From the NCBI GenBank assembly GCA_003762615.1, contig RIAZ01000003.1, positions 1 to 64,000 of the forward strand: 64,000 bases of DNA, given 5' to 3'. Shown here piece by piece: positions 55,833 to 64,000 of this stretch. Made by a program: the position numbers and the translations under genes. The notes below the pieces were generated by a model. The model ran no database searches and was not told where the DNA came from. It saw only the letters and a list, made by a program, of their open reading frames with translations. How positions within the stretch are numbered: position 1 is the first letter of the stretch; each line of letters opens with the position of its first letter. This DNA is from Muribaculaceae bacterium Isolate-037 (Harlan). Its GTDB lineage: Bacteria > Bacteroidota > Bacteroidia > Bacteroidales > Muribaculaceae.

Positions 55833-57293
55833 TTATGGTTGCCAATCGTCTGTGCGGAATGGTATCAGAGGAAGATAGTTGCCACCATGCACGTTGCCGG
55901 GAAGGAAGTCGCGCCAGCCGTAACGCACTGCTACAGGTTCGGGCACTTCCTTACTCGACACGACAAACTCGTTGGTCTGCCATTTGAACCATACGGAATC
56001 GGCAGGATGGAAAACCTTGTCCGGACCTGCCACCTCAAAACCGACAACATCATAATTACGGCAGATACCGTCGCTCGGTGAGTCTATCGCAACCCATGCC
56101 GCACCATCCTCAAATTTGTGACTCTTATAATGCGGTGACACCACCGGGATACGCGTCTTGCCATACGTCTTGTTGAGTGCCAGCTCAGCCAGACGCTTTC
56201 CGGGCGTCGCCTTATCAGAGGGATGGATATTGAATCTCTCGTATGGCTTCACCAGATCATTGGTGCAGATTATGCCTGAATTGGGTATGATATCTGTAGC
56301 CTTCCACTGAGCCTCTCTGAGAAGAGGTGCCCACGATTTGCCATCTGCCGAACCATATTCGTATGGGGCAATCTCCACACTATAGAAGGGTATTTCCCTC
56401 TCCCCTATCTCCTTGCGCCAATGCTCCACCATATTGGAAAGACGCACCGGATAATCCTCATGACGACCAACGTTGCTGCAACCCTGATACCAGATTATGC
56501 CGTCATACGTATAGTTCTTCACCGGATTAAACATGGCGTTATACATCAGCACCGGACGATGATAATGCACCATCTTCTCTATATCCGCCGGATCAAGCGA
56601 CACATCGGAATAAGTCTCAACAATCTCACGCGGTGTCCAGCTCTCCACCTTGGCACCTCCGTATGCACAATTGACTATGCCGACCGGCACGTCAAGCACG
56701 TCGTTCAGACGTTTCGCAAAATTCCATGCCAATGCACTGTAATCGGGCGATGTGTCGGGCGACGGCACAGTCCATGTGGAGCTGACCTCATCAAGAGGAG
56801 TATCGCTCTGTTTCAGCGGCACGACAAAGAATCGTATCTTGTCGGCTTTCTGACGCGATGTCGCTATCTCGTCATATCCACCCTCCGTGCAACATCCGGC
56901 GAAGCCTTTCAGCGGCATCTCCATATTTGATTGTCCGGAGGCAAGCCATACCTCCCCTATCAGCACATTCTTCAATACGACATCATCTGCATTCGCCTTA
57001 CCCTTTTTTGAAGGTGAATCAGACAATGTGATGGTATAAGGTGTATATCCGCCGGCAGGCGTCTCTACAAATAGTTGCCACTTGCCGTCAGTCCCGGCTT
57101 TCACGCTTCGCGTCACATTATCCCACGAAGGCGTAGCCTTCACCTCAGAACCGGGCGTGGCAGTACCATATAATTTTGCCTTTCCATTCTGACGGAGCAC
57201 CATATTATCAGTGATCAGGGAACCGGGCACCACTTTCGCCGACATCAATACCGGCACCATGGTCAGCCCCAACGCAATAAATAACTTTTTCAT
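55833..57293 (-). CDS. Secreted SGNH-type acetylesterase (sialate O-acetylesterase-like), second copy
   Basis: The 486-residue protein has the same layout as the esterase at 24308. A signal peptide and an N-terminal beta-sandwich are followed by the nucleophile Ser122 in WLASGQSNMEMPLKGF, SALAWNFAKRL, CAYGGAKVESW and a C-terminus ending PLIPFRTDDW. The normally conserved QGESN motif reads QGCSN, replacing a conserved Glu. A segment with GCCTEGGYDE is absent from the other copy. It follows a cyclophilin gene by 31 nt. Substrate is probably O-acetylated sugar; whether the Glu change affects activity is open. Confidence 0.88.
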   Translation of the reverse strand: MKKLFIALGLTMVPVLMSAKVVPGSLITDNMVLRQNGKAKLYGTATPGSEVKATPSWDNVTRSVKAGTDGKWQLFVETPAGGYTPYTITLSDSPSKKGKANADDVVLKNVLIGEVWLASGQSNMEMPLKGFAGCCTEGGYDEIATSRQKADKIRFFVVPLKQSDTPLDEVSSTWTVPSPDTSPDYSALAWNFAKRLNDVLDVPVGIVNCAYGGAKVESWTPREIVETYSDVSLDPADIEKMVHYHRPVLMYNAMFNPVKNYTYDGIIWYQGCSNVGRHEDYPVRLSNMVEHWRKEIGEREIPFYSVEIAPYEYGSADGKSWAPLLREAQWKATDIIPNSGIICTNDLVKPYERFNIHPSDKATPGKRLAELALNKTYGKTRIPVVSPHYKSHKFEDGAAWVAIDSPSDGICRNYDVVGFEVAGPDKVFHPADSVWFKWQTNEFVVSSKEVPEPVAVRYGWRDFLPGNVHGGNYLPLIPFRTDDWQP

Positions 57294-57324
57294 GATTTTA
57301 TAGATTATATTTCATCATACTTTT

Positions 57325-58164
57325 TCACTTTTTCCACACCTTCGTGGAGAGGATTATGACATCCTCTTTCGGACGATCGGCATCATCAGTCGCCATCAAC
57401 GTAATCTTCTCTACCACATCCTGCCCATCAACCAACTCACCAAAGACAGTCACCGACCCGTCAAGATGCGGCGTGCCTCCCACTGTCTTATAGATGGTCC
57501 TCCTTTCAGGAGATATTGTAATTGCACCTTGCTCCGCATAGCGTGAGGCAGCACGCTCCCGCGCCTTCGCATTAAGGGTATCGCCGTTTGCGGGGTCAGA
57601 CAATGAGGGATCTTCCAGCATCAGTTCATAGCGTGAGATATGATACAGATAATTCTTGTTCCACTCATTTAGGCGTACCTCCGTCTTGTCAAGCTCTTCA
57701 TCCGTGAACTTACGCCCTTGCACAACGCAGAACTGTGTCCCCGCCGACATTCGCGTAGGATTCACGTCATCACCCAGCTTAGCATCTATCAAAGCACCTT
57801 GCTTGCAAAATTTTTCAGGCAGGATCTCTGAATATACGCAATATCCGCCATCCCCATCTCCATACGCCACGCCGGCTTGCTGCTCTTTGCTCTTGGGATC
57901 CCCTCCCTGTATGAGAAAATCCTTGATCACCCGATGGAACAGCACCCCCTCGTAGGTGCCATCATTACACAGGCGAATGAAGTTATCCCGATGTAGCGGT
58001 GTCTCGTCATATAGCATGAGAGTAAAATCCCCATGGCTTGTACTGACCGTGACGTAAGTGTTGTCATCCTCTGTAGTCTTCCCGTCAGCTGCCAATCCAC
58101 TATCCGGGATTGCTATAAATACGGAAAAGGCGACGGCTGAAAGAGATCGTATTAGTCTTTTCAT
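57325..58164 (-). CDS. Cyclophilin-type peptidyl-prolyl isomerase, exported
   Basis: The 279-residue protein has a signal peptide ending near GLAADG and a cyclophilin fold: TSHGDFTLMLYDETPLHRDNFIRLCNDGTYEGVLFHRVIKDFLIQGGDP, then SAGTQFCVVQGRKFTDEEL and GSVTVFGELVDGQDVVEKI. The region between SAGTQFC and VFGELV carries an insertion of about 80 residues of helical character, as in other Bacteroidetes homologues. It assists folding of exported proteins in the periplasm. It probably shares a transcript with the esterase. A -7-like TAATTTTG (complement at 58232-58239) lies upstream. Confidence 0.93.
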   Translation of the reverse strand: MKRLIRSLSAVAFSVFIAIPDSGLAADGKTTEDDNTYVTVSTSHGDFTLMLYDETPLHRDNFIRLCNDGTYEGVLFHRVIKDFLIQGGDPKSKEQQAGVAYGDGDGGYCVYSEILPEKFCKQGALIDAKLGDDVNPTRMSAGTQFCVVQGRKFTDEELDKTEVRLNEWNKNYLYHISRYELMLEDPSLSDPANGDTLNAKARERAASRYAEQGAITISPERRTIYKTVGGTPHLDGSVTVFGELVDGQDVVEKITLMATDDADRPKEDVIILSTKVWKK

Positions 58165-58281
58165 GATAGAAGGAATTATAATAAAGTAATCGAAGTTATC
58201 TGCCCCTCTTAAGTCAGATTCTCAATTCTTACAAAATTACAAAAAAATTAGTAATATATTCATCCTTCCGTTTTTATTTGT

Positions 58282-58289
58282 TACTTTTG
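58282..58289 (+). promoter_or_regulatory. Possible -7 box of the AAA/nuclease gene
   Basis: TACTTTTG fits TAnnTTTG but lacks a clear -33 element. The predicted start of transcription is close to the first ATG at 58297, which favours a downstream start codon at 58318. Confidence 0.45.
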
Positions 58290-58296
58290 TAAATTA

Positions 58297-59883
58297 ATGT
58301 CCCCAAAAGAATCAGGCATGAGCAGAATGTTGTTTCCCATCGGAATCCAGACTTTCTCGGAAATAAGAGAAAATGGATTAGTATATGTTGACAAGACAGA
58401 ATATATACACAATCTTGTCTCTACAAGCAAATATATATTTCTGAGCCGTCCGAGACGGTTCGGCAAATCCCTTCTGCTATCCACTATAAAAGCCTTCTTC
58501 GAAGGGAGACGGGAACTGTTCGAAGGGCTGGCAATTGCCGAGTATGAACATGACTGGGAACCGCATCCCGTGCTCCATTTTGATTTCAGCGGAAATAACT
58601 ACAACTCTTTCAAGGGATTCGAAAGCCAGATTAATAGAATCTTTACAGAATTTGAAAATAAATATGAAATCACCACTGATGATGCCGACACCTTTGGGGT
58701 AAGATTCAGAAGAATCATACAGACTGCACATAATAAGACCGGGAAACGGGTTGTCATACTTATTGATGAATATGACAAGGCACTTCTTGAGACTGTCGAT
58801 AACGAGCCTCTTCAAGAGCAGATACGCAATGAACTACGCGGTATATACGGAAATCTGAAGGGACAAGATGCACATATACGGTTTGCAATGCTCACCGGAG
58901 TGACACGCTTCGGGTATCTCAGCATATTCAGCGACCTCAATAATCTTCAAGACATATCAATGTCTGAGCAATACGCCGGTATATGCGGGATAACTACCGA
59001 AGAACTTCACAAATATTTTCATGAACGGATAAAGTTATTCTCAAAAAAAGAGGGAACCTCTGTAGAGAGTGTATATAAGGAATTGAAACGCAATTATGAC
59101 GGCTACCATTTCTCTCCTGTTAACAGCCCCGACATTTATAATCCTTTCAGTCTACTGAACTCTCTGAGTGAATGCAATTTTGATGACTACTGGTTCCGCA
59201 CAGGCACACCAACATCCCTTGTGAAGATGATACGCAACGGAAATATAAGCCTGCAGCATCTGAATAATTATGATTCCGGCATCAGGGCATTGTCTGATGT
59301 CTCCTTCAACCTTTCCAATTATATTTCCGTGCTATATCAGAGCGGTTATCTCACAATAAAAGGATATGATAAGGAATTCAGAATGGTCAGACTCGGATTC
59401 CCAAATATGGAGGTAGAACGAGGATTCCTAAATTATCTGTTATGTATCTACACCGACATTCCCGAGAATGAAACAGAGTTTGCTATCCGTAAGTTTGTTC
59501 TTGATGTGCGTAACGGTCGCACAGAAGACTTCATGCAGCGACTGCAAAGTTTCTTCTCCGACTTCGGATATGACTCTTTCGATCTCAAAAATCTTGAACG
59601 GCACTATCAAGATGTGATCTACATAATAATGAAACTTATGGGTTTCCACACCGATATTGAATATAAGACTGCATCCGGAAGAATCGACATGCTTATCCGT
59701 ACTGCTGACTACATATATATCTTCGAATTCAAAATCGACAAATCTGCAAAGGAAGCACTCGAACAGATTGACTCTAAAGACTATATGCTTCCATTCAAAG
59801 CTGATGGTAGGAAAATCATAAAAATAGGTGCCAACTTCTCCTCTGAAATACGCTCTATCGACAGTTGGATCATTGAGTCTTAG
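58297..59883 (+). CDS. AAA-ATPase-like / PD-(D/E)XK nuclease protein (DUF1703 type), second copy
   Basis: The 528-residue protein is a paralogue of that at 47231. It contains FPIGIQTFSEIRENGLVYVDKTEYI, Walker A SRPRRFGKSLLLS, Walker B VVILIDEYDKAL, TGVTRFGYLSIFSDLNNLQDIS, YDGYHFSPVNSPDIYNPFS and the nuclease-like RIDMLIRTADYIYIFEFKIDKSAKEALEQI. The start may be 58297 or, given the -7 box at 58282, the ATG at 58318 (MSRMLFPIGIQ). It is convergent with lrgB. The two copies flank the second SusCD region but point towards it in opposite orientations, so it is not a simple composite element. Confidence 0.88.
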   Translation: MSPKESGMSRMLFPIGIQTFSEIRENGLVYVDKTEYIHNLVSTSKYIFLSRPRRFGKSLLLSTIKAFFEGRRELFEGLAIAEYEHDWEPHPVLHFDFSGNNYNSFKGFESQINRIFTEFENKYEITTDDADTFGVRFRRIIQTAHNKTGKRVVILIDEYDKALLETVDNEPLQEQIRNELRGIYGNLKGQDAHIRFAMLTGVTRFGYLSIFSDLNNLQDISMSEQYAGICGITTEELHKYFHERIKLFSKKEGTSVESVYKELKRNYDGYHFSPVNSPDIYNPFSLLNSLSECNFDDYWFRTGTPTSLVKMIRNGNISLQHLNNYDSGIRALSDVSFNLSNYISVLYQSGYLTIKGYDKEFRMVRLGFPNMEVERGFLNYLLCIYTDIPENETEFAIRKFVLDVRNGRTEDFMQRLQSFFSDFGYDSFDLKNLERHYQDVIYIIMKLMGFHTDIEYKTASGRIDMLIRTADYIYIFEFKIDKSAKEALEQIDSKDYMLPFKADGRKIIKIGANFSSEIRSIDSWIIES

Positions 59884-59944
59884 ACCCTGTTTATTAAAAT
59901 CAAAGTTCAACAAATCAAGGTTTCAAAATCAAAATCCATTGAAG

Positions 59945-60643
59945 TCAGAGTATGAGATTCACTATCGGACCGGCAAGGAAGGCGGTCAGTATGCCGTTTA
60001 GGATTAGTCCGAGTGTGGCGTATGCCCCATAGCGGTCGCCATACTCGCTCATGCGGTTGGTGCCCATCACGTGTGCCGCCGTGCCCATGCTCAGACTCTT
60101 CGACACCGGACTCTTTATACGTCCCCACTCCATCGTCTTCACGCCTGCCATCGCCCCTATCATGCCGACCAGAACGACTATCGCCGACGTCAATGCAGGA
60201 ATACCACCGAGCTGACGCGTGATCTCTATCGCTATAGGCGTCGATACCGACTTCGGTGCCAACGAACGTATCACCTCCGGACTCGCCCCAAGCCATGACG
60301 CTATCAGCACAACGGATATGACCCCAACAGCACATCCCGCCAATTCCGTGAGAAACAACGACATGAACTGGCTCTTTATATGCTTCAACTCATTATAAAG
60401 AGGCAATGCCAACGCTACGATTGCCGGCTTAAGCCAGAACTCAATCATACGCCCACCCTCATAATACTGCTCAAAAGATATACCCGTCAGTTTCAGGAAC
60501 GTTATCAGGAAAGCTATTGTAAGCACCAGAGGATTAAGAATTGCCAGACGAGTGCGACGCTGAAGTGCCGTCGTCAGCCAGAACACCACAAATGTGAGGG
60601 TTATCGTAGAGAGAGGATTACGGGCTATTTCAATGAAAGTCAT
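59945..60643 (-). CDS. lrgB: LrgB/CidB-family membrane protein
   Basis: The 232-residue membrane protein has the LrgB signatures FWLKPAIVALALPLYNELKHIKSQF, SLAPKSVSTPIAIEITRQLGGIPALTSAIVVLVGMIGA and GTAAHVMGTNRMSEYGDRYGAYATLGLILNG. With LrgA it is described as a modulator of murein hydrolases and, in Bacillus and plants, as a pyruvate or glycolate transporter. Its ATG would lie only 9 nt after the lrgA stop if the inserted element at 60660-60826 and one target repeat were removed. Its expression now depends on read-through or on a promoter in the element. Confidence 0.92.
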   Translation of the reverse strand: MTFIEIARNPLSTITLTFVVFWLTTALQRRTRLAILNPLVLTIAFLITFLKLTGISFEQYYEGGRMIEFWLKPAIVALALPLYNELKHIKSQFMSLFLTELAGCAVGVISVVLIASWLGASPEVIRSLAPKSVSTPIAIEITRQLGGIPALTSAIVVLVGMIGAMAGVKTMEWGRIKSPVSKSLSMGTAAHVMGTNRMSEYGDRYGAYATLGLILNGILTAFLAGPIVNLIL

Positions 60644-60659
60644 GATACGATATTATTTA

Positions 60660-60826
60660 AGTTTCGCAAGTTTGCCAACTTGCTTCACTTAAATGGTTTA
60701 ATGTTTAAAGTTTATGGTTTATGATCATTAAATTTTGTATAATGAAAAGATTCGAGGATTTCCGTGAATCTTAAACCTTAAACTATAAACTATAAACCAC
60801 CGAAGTGCAGCTTGCGAAACTTCAGT
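60660..60826 (-). mobile_element. Hairpin-ended heptad-arm MITE-like element, copy B
   Basis: This 167-bp element lies between lrgA and lrgB. It is flanked by perfect 11-bp direct repeats GATATTATTTA (60649-60659 and 60827-60837), a probable target-site duplication. Its ends carry inverted AGTTTCGCAAG/CTTGCGAAACT, and its arms are 7-nt units of the TGGTTTA/AGGTTTA type. The core is shared with copy A at 3903-4062 in the opposite orientation. It has no open frame, so movement would need a protein encoded elsewhere. Confidence 0.78.
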
Positions 60827-60830
60827 GATA

Positions 60831-61190
60831 TTATTTATGTTGGTTATGATGTTTCGAACGGGAATGTAGATACTGATGCAGATGCCCCGTCACAAGCAAC
60901 ACGATTATTATGCTGACAACTGTCGCAACCATAATCGGGATCAGCTCCTTACCGATAAGGTCAAAATAAAGCATCAGCGCGACACCCGGCGGAATGAAGA
61001 AAAACGCCATGTTATCCGTAAGAAACTTACACACGGGTTTGATGGTAGCGGCACGCACCACTCCCCTATTGAGCAGGAACGTCAGAATCAACATCCCCCA
61101 GATACTCCCCGGAATCGTCATACCGGGCACAAGAGCCAACAACTCACCTAAAAACAGGCATCCGAAAATGATACCAAACTGTTTAGCCAT
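60831..61190 (-). CDS. lrgA: LrgA/CidA-family membrane protein
   Basis: The 119-residue protein has four hydrophobic segments and the LrgA signatures GCLFLGELLALVPGMTIPGSIWGMLILTFLLN, FLTDNMAFFFIPPGVALMLYFDLIG and VSIIIVLLVTGHLHQYL, a holin-like topology. It is the partner of LrgB. Its TAA stop codon lies inside the right-hand 11-bp target repeat of the inserted element, so the insertion restored the stop codon exactly. Confidence 0.92.
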   Translation of the reverse strand: MAKQFGIIFGCLFLGELLALVPGMTIPGSIWGMLILTFLLNRGVVRAATIKPVCKFLTDNMAFFFIPPGVALMLYFDLIGKELIPIMVATVVSIIIVLLVTGHLHQYLHSRSKHHNQHK

Positions 61191-61335
61191 TTCTATAGCA
61201 ATTGAATTATGAAAACGTCACATCAGCCTCGCAGCTGACTGCCGAAAGCGAATCTTCCGGCATATAGTGGATTTTTTACCTTAAACCTATAATAGAAACA
61301 CCCGACAAGCCTTTTTTATCATCAAAAAACGAAAA

Positions 61336-61365
61336 AAGAGTATGCAGACTCATCCACATACTCTT
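61336..61365 (-). terminator. Intrinsic terminator after GH97
   Basis: AAGAGTATG at 61336-61344 pairs with 61357-61365 around a 12-nt loop. On the minus strand it is followed by TTTTCGTTTTTT. It starts 31 nt past the GH97 stop codon. Confidence 0.85.
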
Positions 61366-61395
61366 CAAAAACCTATCTTTTTTACCTTTACATCC

Positions 61396-63545
<2,150 letters not shown>

Positions 63546-63591
63546 AAGGTTAGTTTATTTTATAACTGAAGTTTCCCGACTTCATTATATC

Positions 63592-63614
63592 TTCCGGGAA
63601 ATATCTCCCCGGAA
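63592..63614 (-). terminator. Hairpin between GH66-like gene and GH97
   Basis: TTCCGGG at 63592-63598 pairs with 63608-63614 around a 9-nt loop. A second small hairpin, GAAGT/ACTTC, is at 63569-63584. There is no long T-run; these may be intergenic mRNA structures rather than full terminators. Confidence 0.45.
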
Positions 63615-63649
63615 TCAGATTTAATGACTCCGGGAAAATATCTGTAATG

Positions 63650-64000
63650 TCATTCCACCACGATCATCGACCAATATTTGAGAGATGGGAGCGTGAATGT
63701 CAGCTTATCTCCGGATTGAGTGAACGGCAATTCCACCACCGCACCGCCATGATAATCGGGAGAGGCAGTCCATACCCTTGTCACCTTACCGGAATGTGTC
63801 AACTCAAGCGGAGTATTGAGAGTGAGACGCGGGGCAGGACGCTCGCCGTTGAGATCACGCCAGCTCAGATTATCAATGTTGCGGAAATTCAGAAGATGAA
63901 CCACCTTTTTCCCATCCACATTCTTCGCGTATGTGGTCAGACCATTCTCCTTAGGAGGCCATGCATTGATATTCACCCGTTTTGAGGCATCCGTGCATTT
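63650..64000 (-). CDS. C-terminal part of a probable GH66 dextranase (cut by window edge)
   Basis: The frame is open to the window edge and gives the last 116 residues of a larger protein: NINAWPPKENGLTTYAKNVDGKKVVHLLNF, then WRDLNGERPAPRLT, VWTASPDYHGG, and the end FTLPSLKYWSMIVVE. This resembles the C-terminal beta-sandwich of GH66 dextranases and cycloisomaltooligosaccharide glucanotransferases. The assignment rests on this tail only. Followed by GH97 on the same strand, it would fit a dextran or alpha-1,6-glucan locus continuing to the right. Confidence 0.6.
   Translation of the reverse strand, partial: KCTDASKRVNINAWPPKENGLTTYAKNVDGKKVVHLLNFRNIDNLSWRDLNGERPAPRLTLNTPLELTHSGKVTRVWTASPDYHGGAVVELPFTQSGDKLTFTLPSLKYWSMIVVE

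Noticed and set aside
47231..59883. Composite transposon bounded by the two AAA/PD-(D/E)XK genes
   Set aside because: The genes are diverged paralogues, not IS copies, and no terminal repeats or target duplications were seen.

Overview
The window reads as chromosome of a gut Bacteroidales bacterium. The evidence is several TTTG / N19-21 / TAnnTTTG promoters of the Bacteroidetes sigma factor, two SusC/SusD systems, many signal-peptidase-II lipoproteins and weak ribosome binding sites. Muribaculaceae is my guess from gene content and repeat style; the nearly complete 16S gene at 38-1573 (minus strand) would settle it.

Layout. 1-2.3 kb: 16S rRNA, its leader and promoter. 2.3-10.1 kb: a C69 dipeptidase, then minus-strand housekeeping genes (ubiE overlapping a U32 protein, a membrane pseudokinase overlapping a GNAT protein, yqeY-serS). 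10.4-13.3 kb: two GIN-domain envelope proteins and an OmpA-family lipoprotein. 13.4-16.2 kb: a TonB-dependent receptor with a small His-rich protein upstream. 16.3-42.6 kb: a mannan/galactomannan region with alpha-galactosidases GH27 and GH36, a divergent AraC regulator, an SGNH esterase, GH5 mannanase, SusC, SusD, two surface glycan-binding lipoproteins, two GH26 mannanases, a GH130 mannosylglucose phosphorylase, a GPH symporter and a cellobiose/mannobiose 2-epimerase; gdhA and an Rpn-family nuclease lie among these. 42.7-49.3 kb: an overlapping HipA-like kinase/DUF3037 pair, a serpin, a TPR membrane regulator, an AAA/PD-(D/E)XK protein and a GlsB-type membrane protein. 49.5-58.2 kb: a second SusCD operon whose SusC is frameshifted at a C7 run, then an SGNH esterase and a cyclophilin. 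58.3-64 kb: a second AAA/PD-(D/E)XK protein, lrgA and lrgB split by a small inserted element, GH97, and the 3' end of a probable GH66 gene.

The mannan genes make a coherent pathway: side chains are removed by GH27/GH36 and an esterase, the backbone is cut by GH5 and GH26, oligosaccharides are bound by the lipoproteins and imported by SusCD, mannobiose crosses the inner membrane through the GPH symporter, is epimerised to mannosylglucose and phosphorolysed to mannose 1-phosphate and glucose.

The least expected structure is non-coding. A 160-167 bp element has hairpin ends and arms of 7-nt repeats; it occurs twice, and one copy, flanked by 11-bp direct repeats, separates lrgA from lrgB. A second family of palindromic TGATGTGCTTGATGT elements sits at the 3' ends of three genes and supplies stop codons or tails to two of them.
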